Source: Hydnum rufescens UP504 (Eukaryota > Basidiomycota > Agaricomycetes > Cantharellales > Hydnaceae). Taken from it: a stretch of 64,000 bases of DNA. Both the position numbers and the translations under genes were made by a program. The stretch's first letter is position 1. Each line of letters starts with the position of its first letter. Location of the stretch: assembly GCA_014904985.1 (NCBI GenBank), contig MU129012.1, positions 144,738 through 208,737 of the forward strand, in the 5' to 3' direction. Under the pieces are notes generated by a model. The model saw only the letters and a program-made list of their open reading frames with translations, did no database searches and was not told where the DNA came from. Shown here in pieces: positions 22,500-33,020 of this stretch.

Positions 22500-24955
22500 T
22501 CTGTAGGAATCAGAAAAAGAAACTACTTAGTAGCACCACACACCCACAGGCAGGTGTGTGGTACTGTCCATAGAAATCAAAAAAAAGAACTACTTGGCGG
22601 GGGTGTGTACTGGTCCGCAGAAATTAAAATTAAAATAAAATAAAAAAGAACTATTTAGTAGCACACCCGCCATAGCGGGTGTGGTACCGGGGGCATGGCT
22701 TGGCAGTTCACCTTTGGGCAGGTCATCTCGTTCATGGGTTTTGTTCCGGGATTTCGTTTGGGGCATGGGTTCCTGTTCTCATGTATTTGTTCGGCGGCAT
22801 CGCGGGTCTTCATCGAGGGTTCAAAAGAATACCTATGATAATAAGGAATAAGTTAGTAAAAAAAGAAAAACCCCGCAAAAGGAGCAGCACATGCTGCTCC
22901 TTTTGCACGGTCATACTTATATACAGGGAATACTAACCTTGAAAATTATCACACCCACCGAAGTGGGTGTGGGGTTCATCCGGGACTTCAGTGGCCTCAT
23001 TGTGTGCAGGTTTCGTTTATATGTTGCGGGAAATCGAGGTTGGGGAGTATGGGTGGCTGCGTGGTCCCGTGTTTTGCCCTGGGCCTGATCTGTGCATTCG
23101 TCGGGTCGGATATCACGCAGTAAATGTACCTAGAATAATGATATGTTAGTAAAGAAAAAAAAACGAAGGCAACGCCAAAAGAGCAGCCAGGGCTGCTCTT
23201 TTGGCATCGTGGTACAGCACATAATCAAAAAACAACTCACCTACTAGTACCACACACCCACTTCGGCGGGTGTATGGTACGTGATTTCATCGATCGTCAT
23301 TTTGGGGGGCGGGCACTAGTGGCTTGGGTGGCTGCGCATTGAATGTCGCACTGGGGGCTCATCCGTGTCTTTGTCGGCTTGTCAGGTGGGTTTTCATGGA
23401 GGGAATGTACCTAGAAGAACGAATGATAATACATTAGTAAAACAAAAAAGAAAGCAGAGGTGCCAAAAGAGCAGCTTCTGCTGCTCCTTTGGCACTGGTG
23501 GGATTAGACATACCTGATGTCACCACACACCCGCCGAAGCGGGTGTGTGGCATATCTGATTTGCCGTCGTATTATAGTTCTCAAGGCTCGGGGGTTGGGG
23601 TCTGATTGGCTGCGCGCTCCATATTTCACCGCAGGCCTTCTCTGGCCATTCATCAGATGGGGTTTCGTGGAGAGAGAGAGGAGCTAGAGTAAGGAGTACG
23701 TTAGTAAAAAAAAAGAATTCAAGCAATGCCAAAAGAGCAGCTGTTGCTGCTCTTTTGGCGTTGTTGTACACCCCACAATAAAAAAGACTCACCTAATATT
23801 GCCACACACCCGCTGAAGCGGGTGTGTGGCGCCGTATTTGTTTTGTTGTTGTAGAAGGTGTGGATATTCAAGAGTCAGGGGTCTGGGTGGCTGCACACTG
23901 CCATGTTTCGCCCTGGGCCTGATCTGTGCATTGGTCGGGTCGGGTATTGCACAGTGGAGGTACCTAGAATAACAATACATTAGTAAACAAAAAAAAAATC
24001 CAAGACAACGCCAAAAGAGCAGCCAGGGCTGCTCTTTTGGCATCGTGGTACACCACGTAGTGAGAAAACTCACATGATATTGCCACACACCCACCGAAGC
24101 GGGTGTGTGGCACTGTATTTGAGGCATCGTCGTGTATTTTGCAGATAGTCGAGGGTGTTCGGGTCTTGGGTGGCTGCACGCTCCCGTATTTCACGGTGGG
24201 CATTGTCTGTGCATTGTTTGGGTCAGGTTTCGCAGAGGGAGAAAGCCTAGAACAATGAATACATTAGTTAAAATAAAATAACAGAAGCAACGCCAAAAGA
24301 GCAGCCAGGGCTGCTCTTTTGGCATCGTGGTACACCCCGTAACGAAAAAAAAACATACCTGATATTGCCACACACCCGCCAAAGCAGGTGTGTGGCATCG
24401 TATTTGTTTCGTCCTCGTATACATTGCGGAAAATCAAGGGTTGGGGGGTATGGGTGGCTGCGTGGTCCCGTGTCTTGTCCTGGACCCGGCCTGTGCATCG
24501 ATTGGGCCGGATATCGTGCAGTGAATGTACCTAGGATAAGAATATGTTAGTAAAGGAAAAAAAAGCAAAGGCAATGCCAAAAAAGCAGCCGGGGCTGCTC
24601 TTTTGGCGTTGTTGTACACCCCATAATGAAGAAAACACACCTAATATTGCCACACACCCACTTTGGCGGGTGTGTGGCACTGTATTTGTTTCGTTGTATA
24701 TTGCGGATATACGACCGTTGGGGTCTTGAGTGGCTGCGCCCGCCACCATATTTCGCCCAGGGTCCTGTCGGTGCATTCTTCGGGCGGGGTTTCACGGAGT
24801 GAGAAGGGACCTAGAATAATGCAGATGTTAGTAAAAAATAATTCAAGCAATGCCAAAAGAGCAGCTAGTGCTGCTCTTTTGGCGTCGCAGTACACCCCAT
24901 AAAAAGAAAACTCACCTAATAGTGCCACACACCTGCTGGGGCGGGTGTGTGGCAC
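22500..24955 (-). repeat. Hairpin-intron array 7, eight H units, minus orientation
   Basis: H hairpins near 22,876, 23,173, 23,461, 23,728, 24,009, 24,291, 24,574 and 24,850, mostly GCCAAAAGAGCAGC-loop-GCTGCTCTTTTGGC. P palindromes near 22,535, 22,664, 22,949, 23,250, 23,522, 23,802, 24,082, 24,368, 24,650 and 24,925, mostly CCACACACCCGC..GCGGGTGTGTGG. The period is about 280 bp. On the minus strand donors GTGAGT/GTATGT and acceptors CTAAC...CTAG frame each H. Exons share a core around CGAAATATGG..GTGCGCAGCCAC. This is the most regular and CpG-rich array. Confidence 0.95.
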
Positions 24956-24995
24956 TGTTGTGCTTGCTTTGGGCTTGATGTTGAGTAAGATCCTA

Positions 24996-25624
24996 CTCAA
25001 CGCCAGGACTTTCCGGGCTCGAAAGAGTGCCCAATTAGGGGCAGTACCAACTCATATGGATAGATAATAAATACCTAGATAAAAAATAGATAATAAATAC
25101 TAAATATCTGTCTAAAACAGGTGGAGGAATAAATGATAGTCTGTTGGATTGCACTAAGGCACCATGTGCAAAGAGGAATTGGGCGACTTCCATGCATTAT
25201 AACTGGCCAAAATTTGAGTATCTTGGTGGGATGTATATATATTTTATGTTGATGAAACGAATTGGACGATCACGCCAATTTTCAGTTTCTCGTGCCTTCA
25301 ATTTCCTATTCAGGAAATTGAAGGCACGAGAAACTGAAAATTGGCGTGATCGTCCAATTCGTTTCATCAACATAAAATATATATACATCCCACCAAGATA
25401 CTCAAATTTTGGCCAGTTATAATGCATGGAAGTCGCCCAATTCCTCTTTGCACATGGTGCCTTAGTGCAATCCAACAGACTATCATTTATTCCTCCACCT
25501 GTTTTAGACAGATATTTAGTATTTATTATCTATTTTTTATCTAGGTATTTATTATCTATCCATATGAGTTGGTACTGCCCCTAATTGGGCGCTCTTTTGA
25601 GCCCAGAAAGTCCTGGCGTTGAGT
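24996..25624. repeat. Central long palindrome of element E4
   Basis: Two arms of about 310 bp with almost no mismatches, separated by the 4-bp spacer ATTC at 25,308-25,311. Both arms contain a CCAATTC..TTTGCACATGG segment homologous to the E2 and E3 palindromes. The array flips strand here. Confidence 0.95.
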
Positions 25625-25689
25625 TGTTTGTTTTGATGATTACTAAGCTACCTCGTTCGTATATAGGACAACCAACAGGATCCCACCGA

Positions 25690-26670
25690 ACTAGAACAGG
25701 ACCACACACCCGCCATGGCAGGTGCGTGGTCCTATAGGTGAGTTCCCTCCTACTATATACAGCCATGCAAAAAGGGCAGCAAAAGCTGCCCTTTTTGCAC
25801 TCCTTTAACATTTTAACTAACATACATATTATTTCCATTCTAGGTTTAAGGTTGTCACGAATAACAATGATACAAAACAAAATCAACACAGGCCGAAATC
25901 CATCCAAGACCCCACATACATGCGCAGCCCCCAAACCCACGCGACGACAGATAAAACACGGCACCACACACCTGCTGCGGCAGGTGTGTGGTGCTATCTG
26001 GTGAGTTCCATCCCCCAATAGATACAGCCGCGCAAGAAGGGCAGCTGTTGCTGCCCTTTTGCACTCTTTGACACTTGAAACTAACATACTTTACGCGCCA
26101 AAGGGCAATGTGTCAAACGGCAATGCATCAAACGAGCACACGACGGACGAGAACACACCCAGCAAGTGGCCCTGGGAACCACACCCGCCACGGCAGGTGT
26201 GCCCTATATACGGTGAGCCCCCGCCCCCACGACCCCGCATATCAAAACCCGGCTGACAATACACAGGGTATATAAAGTACCACACACCCGCCGCTGCAGG
26301 TGTGTGGTACTACAAGGTGAGTTTTTTTTTAGTAATCCTGGGGTGCAAGAAGAGCAGCATAAGCTGCTCTTCTTGCAATGCTTTATTGTCTAACTAATGT
26401 ATTGTTTTTTTCCCTAGGTCTTGGACTCGAATCCGAATGAACCCCTGACCCCAAACCCGCCAAACAAACACCCGGTGAATGAAGATCCGGTGAGCTGAAC
26501 CCCGCGACCCACCCGATGACCCGAACCTGCCGAGCTGAACCCACGACCCCAAACCCGCCAAACCAAGCCAAACCCCCCACATGAAGGTAAGGTTTTTTTT
26601 TCTTTGGCTACGATCACACAAGAAGAGCAGCCTCTGGCTGTTCTTCTTGGGCACATGGGTGAGCCCCACT
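25690..26670 (+). repeat. Hairpin-intron array 8, four H units, plus orientation
   Basis: P near 25,702, 25,962, 26,178 and 26,280. H near 25,765 (AGGGCAGC/GCTGCCCT), 26,031, 26,343 (AAGAAGAGCAGC/GCTGCTCTTCTT) and 26,619. The differing stems remain self-complementary. Donors (GTGAGT) and acceptors (TCTAG at 25,843; CCTAG at 26,418) are clear. Confidence 0.92.
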
Positions 26671-26908
26671 GGGCGAGCCTATCATTGTATATAATAATAA
26701 CATTAGTAATAATGATAATAATAATAAATAAATAATCCATGGCTAGGGGCCCCAGGGGCCCCTGGGCTGCTTGAGGGGCTGCTTGGGGGCCCCTTGATTG
26801 TATTGCAGGGGCCCCCGGGGGCCCCCTGGTGTAAACATCTAGTTAGATATGATAAATGCAATGCTCATCATATCTAATATGATACGGAAAAGTGGCTGAC
26901 CAGGCTGG

Positions 26909-29525
26909 ACTTGTCAGGAAGAAGAACAGGAAGTTTGTTGGGCCAGCCAACCAATGTAATTTTCTTTGCATGTAGTTTAAGGGCTAACTGTTTCCCCAGA
27001 AAGGCCCAGCCAATACCCTTCTTGGTCTTCTTGGTGCCAATACCATGGGGCTCTATAGATATTGCAGCAGTAAAAGCACAACCAAGCTGATAAAGTTGAG
27101 TCCATTATGTACCTAGTATGGGTTTCATGAAAGACACCAGAGCAGCATTGGCTGCATCTCAATTTGTTGATGCCTCATGCTTCTTGTCTTCAATCTCACA
27201 TGCTGTTTCATCTGTCTGAGAGGGTCTATTTGCCTTGCTGGATTGACGATATCTTAGCATCCAGTTGAATGAGCAGAGAAAATGGAAGGCTCCCACCTGG
27301 CAGTTTGTACAACATCAAAAAGTGAATTGAGGATGTCCTTCTTGAATGGGTCCAGGGCTTGTGTAAGTTCAGGCAATCCAGTGATGGTACAATTTTGTGA
27401 TGTTGGGTGTCCATCTCCAAGGTCCTCATTAATCCCAAATGTGACCAGGGCTATGCTTGAGAATGTGTGCAAATGCAAGGCCTCCAGATCATGTCAACAA
27501 CAATGTCAGAATGTTTGAATCATGGGCTAGCTTACCTTCTTTTAACCATTTCGGCATTCCTGGCCATGACTGCTCCACATCGGCCTTCCTCAGCCTGCTC
27601 AAAGTCGCAAGCACCTGTCTTTTCATGTAGAGCCTTGAGGAGGGTGTCCTTTTTGGCAGCAAATTCATCCACATTTAAGCCTTCAAATAATTTTGTGTAT
27701 TTGGCCCTCATTCGTACAGTCCAATCCTTCAAGGGTTCTGTAAAATTGTGGAGTCACACCAGTAAACAAATTGAATGAACCATAAATTATTTGTTCCATA
27801 CCATCTGGATGTCACTTCTCCTTCTTGGAATGCAAGAAAGCATTCCATATGTTTTCAGTTTGGCCAGCGGAGACCAGTGGAACCGCACCACCTTCTGAAA
27901 GAATCCTGTAAGGCTTTACAGCCCACCTGTTTGCCAGAAAGTCCACTGCCTTCATATATTGGCCCCATAGTGCCCAACACATTTTCTTTTGGTCTAGTGA
28001 GAGTGGACCATCATTTAAACCTTCGCTGTCTTTGTCATGGCTGATGGTGTCATCTTGTAATTGATTGCCATTGTAAACATCTTGAGCCTCAAGGTTTAGG
28101 AGTTCCATTTCCATGTTGGGGATGTTGATACTTCCACCTCAGGAGGGTTTGGTATTCTGCTTCTTCATCCTTTGAGTACCCTTTGGTTTAGAGTTCTTTC
28201 TATGCCCAGCATCATCGCTTTCTTGGAAGCTGACATTGGTGTCCTCATCATCACCATCTTTGGAGTCACATGCCTCGAACTCTGATTCACCATTGTTGAC
28301 ATCCCCATCACTCCAATCATCCTCTTCCACAAGAGCCACCTGTGTGAGCTTGCCAAGGAAATTCACTTTGGACACCATACAAGGTTCCTTGACCTGGTTT
28401 TTCAATTGATGTCACTGAAGTGGGTTGACCATCTGCATGCATATATCCATGGGGGATCATGGAATGCTTTACCAAAGGGGCTGCAGGTTCATTTAGAGTG
28501 GGTGGGAGTGGGAGTGTAGGGTCAGGTAAAGTGACACCTGCTTGGGGAACCGGAATTGCTGCTGGTGCTGGCATCAAACTAGTCATATCGACAGATGGGT
28601 GTGGAATCTATTGAAAAAGAAGCCCTGATTCAGATTTATTTCCATTGCAGAAGGAATCAAGGAGACATACGTCTTTCTTGTGTCACTCATATGTTAGTTT
28701 AGCCATGTTCATAACATCAATTAGACATTTGTCAATTAGTCCTGGATTGTCGGTTATGGGACAGTGGATAAAGGCAGATTGGATAATATCAGGAATCATG
28801 GCTACAGCACCACCAGTCCCCCAGAAGACTGACCTGTCCATCAGCTGGGCTTCTCTGATTGACGACAACTGGGCAAGTCACCTGACACTCTCAAAAGCAT
28901 TGGGGGAGAATTTTTCAACTGCAGTGTTAGCAACATGCCGCTCCCCAAAGGCTGCCTTCAAAAAATCTTTGAAAGCTGGCCCAAACTGGATATCATCTAT
29001 GAGAAAATCGCCCAAACTATCAACACCAAAGGATTGCCACCAGTCTTTATATGATGTGAAAACAGTGCTCCCAAGGTAATCATGCTGAGACACAATAGAA
29101 CCGACATCAGGGAGATGGTTGAGAAGAATTTGAAGGTAGCACAAGCACACTGCACACCACTGATCACTATGAGGGCCTCCACCATCATAGGTTTCATATG
29201 AGATGGAGAGCTGATCACTGTTTTCATGGATGATGTTGGAGATGGGGATCTTGATGTCTTGGGGATCCAAATCCATGGGGGAGTACTGATTGCCTTGAAG
29301 TCAGAAAGTATTATGACAGAGTAGGTGCTACAGCCTGCAATATTAAGGCAGAGAATTGAAACGAAAGAATAGAGGACCCACAAATTCTGCAGTGTCATCA
29401 GGAAGCAGTGGAGATTGGGCAAGAGGCACCTCTGGGTCAACCTTGATTGGACCGCCAGAAGGCAAGGCACCTTCTTGCAAGGGCATGTTGTCATTGTTGA
29501 TAGGCAATTCAACATCAGGAGTCAC
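26909..29525 (-). pseudogene. KDZ-element accessory gene, upstream exons
   Basis: A series of minus-strand coding segments. MTPDVELPINNDNMP opens near 29,525. DLDPQDIKIPISNI and DQWCAVCLCYLQILL lie at 29,276-28,878. SIREAQLMDRSVFWGTGGAV is near 28,865, a Pro-rich segment near 28,586 and an acidic segment (DDWSDGDVNNGES) near 28,330. KKMCWALWGQYMKAVDF lies near 27,980, DWTVRMRAKYTKLFEGLNV near 27,725, and GTKKTKKGIGWAFLGK near 27,010. The segments are separated by stops or intron-like gaps. Where the gene meets the nested element at 26,909 its frame continues at 22,057. I do not recognise the protein. Its place opposite the transposase suggests a second transposon protein. Some exons may be intact, but the nested insertion breaks the gene. 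Confidence 0.5.
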
Positions 29526-29559
29526 CCAGTTTCCACATTCACATTCGGTGGTGTGTCCG

Positions 29560-29830
29560 CATCAGTCCTCACATCCACATTTGTCCGCATGTCTGTGTTC
29601 ATCTGCATGTCCATGCTTGTCCACACATCTGCACTTGTTCACATGTCTGCGCTCATCCACACATCTGTGTTTGTCCACTCATTCATGTTCATCCTCACTA
29701 CTGTGTTCATCCTCATGTCCACATTCATCCTCACATCCGCATTCATCCTCACGTCCACATTCATCCTCACATCTGCATTCATCCTCATGTTCATGTCAGT
29801 GCACACCAACATGCACATGTCCATGCCATT
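29560..29830. repeat. Short tandem repeat near the start of the accessory gene
   Basis: Imperfect 12- to 18-bp repeats of the TCATCCTCACATC(C/T)(A/G)CAT type. On the minus strand they would encode Met/Asn/Val/Asp-rich repeats. The stretch from 29,830 to 30,460 has an A-tract at 29,988-30,006 and no confident exon. Confidence 0.7.
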
Positions 29831-30459
29831 GAGGTTGAATGGGTCGTACTCAAGTGACAGATGACATCCCTCTACTCTTTGAACCCTTGCCTCAGCCCCA
29901 GGTGGCCTTGGCCTCAATGTACTTGCTACTTTCGAGAGCCTTCTGCATTTTCCGAATTTTCCACAGCATATGAGTGTGCTACAAATGAAAAAAAAAAAAA
30001 AAAAAAGCTCAATTGGTGGCCCTTGACAATGTGAAGTACATACTTCAGGTGCCATTTCATTAGAGGCCTCTGAGAAACTTCCCTCTGCACCTGGGTGTGG
30101 TGTGCCCTGCAGGGGGAGACAAATTAGAATTCTGGGTAACATGGACTGAGAGTGCTTGTACCATGTCTCTCAAGCTTCTCTTGTCACCTGCTGATGGCCC
30201 AGGATTGCCAGACATAATGGCAGCAGATTGCTGAATGATGGCAGTGGATTTTCAAATAACTGCCCAAGGGTTGGCTATCTCTGACACTGGACTCCACCAG
30301 TGGCATAGGCATGAGGCCACAAGTATTAAGGCCTTGATGCTATGTGACATGAAAGACAGAAGAAAGGACAAGGGAGATCCTAATTGAGAGACAGTGTGAA
30401 TCACAGGCACACCTGAGAATCAACCAGTTTAGCCAAATATATTAGAGATTATTGTGAGT

Positions 30460-30994
30460 TAATATTACCTTGAAGAAGAATGGGATGAGCTTGTTGGCTC
30501 ATAGGAGTCCAAAAGTACGAAGACATTGGGTTTATCAAGATCAGTGGCAGGAATAGATAGGATCCTATGGCAAGGTGTTGTCTAGCTAGTGTAGTAGTGG
30601 GGTTGCCCACAAGGGATGGGTGACCTTGGGAAGGCGAAAGTGAGACAAAGTGAGACCAGGGCAAGCCTGAAGCTTTGATTCCAGACCAAAAGCTCACCCA
30701 GCCCTCTCAGAAGCTAACGCGGGCTTACCCAAGCCATGGTGGGGCTTCCATAGGCCATTTTTGGGTTTACCCAGACCTCCATCCCCAGAGCTTCTTGGGG
30801 GCTACCACCCCCAAACCCCCAATATTTTTGAGGGGGACCCAGTGCCAAAAAATATGCCCTAGCAAGCCTGATTTTTCAAGCACAGAACCGAGAGCAACCC
30901 CAGCAAACTCATATAGATTAGACCTACTTAGATAAGATGTACCTATATAGAATATCCTACCTAACTAGGTACCTTAATGTGATTGCCTCAGGTG
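30460..30994. repeat. Right terminal inverted repeat of the KDZ element
   Basis: Inverted counterpart of 12,376-13,007. It ends CTCAGGTG and is followed by the duplication CCTTTATG. Confidence 0.85.
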
Positions 30995-31002
30995 CCTTTA
31001 TG

Positions 31003-32220
31003 TATGCCAAGGGAGCAGCATACACTGCTCCTTTGGCATAGCTTTCTTTTTCTTTTTTACTAATGTATCATTTATTATCTTAGGTTGTCATCTGAACCTA
31101 TAACCCCCACCAACTCCAAATCAAGACCCACAACCCCACTGTGAGAACAGCAACCCACCCATGAAACGAACCACCCTGCCCAAATGACAACATATGCAAA
31201 ACCCAATGCCCAACTGCAGTACAACTGAGTAACACACACCCACTTTGGTGGGTGTGGTACTACAAGGTATTTTTTTTTTGAATTTCTATATGTGCAATGA
31301 CACAAAAGGATCAGCACAAGCTGCTCCTTTTGCATGCCTTTGAATTTTTTACTAATGTATACTATTATTGTAGGATCCAAACCAGAGTGCCTGAAATGAC
31401 AACCCACCCCAACAGCAACCTGCCTGTCCAAATGGCCTGCCCAATGGTGAAGGCCACACCCCCAGTACCACACACCTGCTTGGGCAGGTGTGTGGTGCTA
31501 CTAGTTATTTTTTTTTTGAATTTCCATATGTACAGTAATGCAAAAGGAGCAGCACAAGCTGCTCCTTTGCATGCCTTCAAATTTTTTTACTAATGTATGC
31601 TATTATTGTAGGATCCAAGCTGGAGCACCCAAAATGACAACCCACCCCAACAGCAACCCACCCATCCAAATGACCCACCCAATGGTGAAGGCCATGCCCC
31701 CAGTACCACACACCCACCCAAGTGGGTGTGTGGTGCTACTAGGTAATTTTTTTTTTGGATTTCTGTATGTACAGTGATGCAAAAGGAGCAGCACAAGCTG
31801 CTCCTTTTGCATGCCTTTGAATTCTTTTACTAACATATGCTATTATTGTAGGATCCAAGCTTGAGCACCCAAAATGATGACCCACCCTAACAGCAACCCA
31901 CCTGTCCAAATGACCTGCCCAATGGTGAAGGCCATTCCCCCAGTACCACACACCCACCCAGGCAGGTGTGCAGTGCTACTGGATATATATATATATATAT
32001 TTTAAATTTCTATGGATGGTACCACACACCCACCTAAGTGGGTGTGTGGTAAGTAGTTTTTTTTCTTGGATTTCTACAGATGGTACCACACCCCAGTGGG
32101 TGTGGTGAATTTTTAAATAAATAAATAAATAAATAATAAACAAGTCAGTAAGAATGAAACACAGAACTGCCAAATGAAACCCCAGTGCAGTGATAATAAA
32201 TAAATAAATAATTATAAATG
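31003..32220 (+). repeat. Hairpin-intron array 6, plus orientation (continuation of array 5)
   Basis: H near 31,006, 31,302, 31,540 and 31,777. P near 31,230, 31,467, 31,706, 31,945 and 32,024. Units at 31,230-31,970 are nearly identical to each other (period about 238 bp), which points to recent local duplication. The array is CpG-poor. It ends in an ATAAATAAATAA tail like 3,440-3,579. Confidence 0.9.
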
Positions 32221-33020
32221 GAACATATTATCCCTGATAAGCGCATATGGCCCACTGTGCAAGTCTGAGATTAGGTGACTGAAGAAAATGCCTAACCCAA
32301 TATATTGAAGTTCTGTGGCCAGTCTAAGTCCTACACAGGGGCCCCTGCCTGAATCATGGAAATCAGGTTAGCCAGCCCCAGGGGCCCCAGCATCAAAACC
32401 TCTAGTTAGACTATATAAATGCAAGGCTCATAATATCTAACTAGACCTACATTTGTGGCTGACTGAGTTGGCTTTGAATTTCTAACTTCATGTTTTTTTC
32501 AGATTCTCATGCAATGAATACCACCCAACACCTTGTGATGTGCCCCCTGAGCCTGCATCTGAACATCAGATGGCCCCATCCAAGCTTCTGAGGAAGCAAC
32601 AAAGTGTACCACACCTACTACTGCAGGTGTGGTATGTTGTTTTAGTTGAATTTTTAGATAAATAAATAAATAAGTTAATAAGAATAAAATACAAGACTGC
32701 CAAATGAAAGCTGCCCCACCTGGGGTGGTATATTTATAATGATAATGATAATGATAATAAATAAATAATTATAAATGAAACACCAGAGGGGAATATAATA
32801 ATAAATAATGGTGATTATCCCTGATAAGCCTGTATAGTCCACTGTTGTCTGAGAATCTCTAAGTCCCAGTTTCAGCCAATTTTCAGCCATTTCAGCCAAT
32901 TCTGGGCCAGGAGGTGAAAAGCATGAAAGACCAAATTCAGCCCAATAGTGATGGGACCTACTTAGGTATCATTATCTGCCCTGGAAGTGGTACCTAATTG
33001 GGTAGGTTTAGGTGACTGAC
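32221..33020. repeat. Outer end of foldback element E3
   Basis: Contains CATATTATCCCTGATAAGC, a GGGGCCCC tract (32,340-32,390), CTAGTTAGACTATATAAATGC and a second partial tail with one P palindrome (32,610). It closes with the E2-type terminal repeat GGGACCTACTTAGG..GGTAGGTTTAGGTGACTGAC. The terminal repeat is split by an LTR and resumes after 33,665 as CTGACCAAGGTG. No gene. Confidence 0.65.

Larger units (their letters stand above)
22058..26908. mobile_element. Nested foldback hairpin-array element (E4), 4.9 kb
   Basis: Inserted in the KDZ accessory gene. ACTTGTC is duplicated at 22,051-22,057 and 26,909-26,915. The ends share an imperfect inverted repeat containing GTCAGCCA and CTAGTTAG. 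Both subterminal zones contain palindromic GGGGCCCC/CCCAGGGGCCCC tracts (22,140-22,225 and 26,745-26,835). The plan matches E2: minus array, palindrome, plus array. Joining the flanks through a single ACTTGTC gives an open reading frame (PVLLPDK|LRYLRDD), which supports the boundaries. It is CpG-rich, so it is younger than its host element. Confidence 0.75.
12376..30994. mobile_element. KDZ-superfamily DNA transposon, 18.6 kb, degenerate
   Basis: The ends are inverted repeats beginning CACCTGAGGCAATCACATTA, flanked by the 8-bp duplication CCTTTATG (12,368-12,375 and 30,995-31,002). Homology between the ends reaches about 13,007 on the left and 30,460 on the right. Inside are a plus-strand GRF zinc-finger pseudogene, a plus-strand KDZ transposase pseudogene, a minus-strand accessory gene of unknown family and a minus-strand nonapeptide-repeat ORF. 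A nested foldback array element splits the accessory gene. KDZ/Zisupton elements are known for 8-bp duplications, which fits. The copy is CpG-poor and carries several frameshifts, so it should be immobile on its own. Confidence 0.88.

Noticed and set aside
22500..24955. CRISPR-like array
   Set aside because: Repeats contain intron-like motifs and long homologous spacers, the unit is about 280 bp, and the setting is eukaryotic; no spacer diversity of CRISPR type.
25144..25475. Two identical 92-codon open frames facing each other
   Set aside because: They are mirror images produced by the E4 palindrome; the related E2 palindrome does not conserve the peptide.
12376..30994. Interpretation of the 18.6 kb element as a Helitron or large LTR element
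   Set aside because: It has long inverted repeats, an 8-bp duplication and a KDZ transposase; no Rep/helicase or reverse transcriptase was seen.
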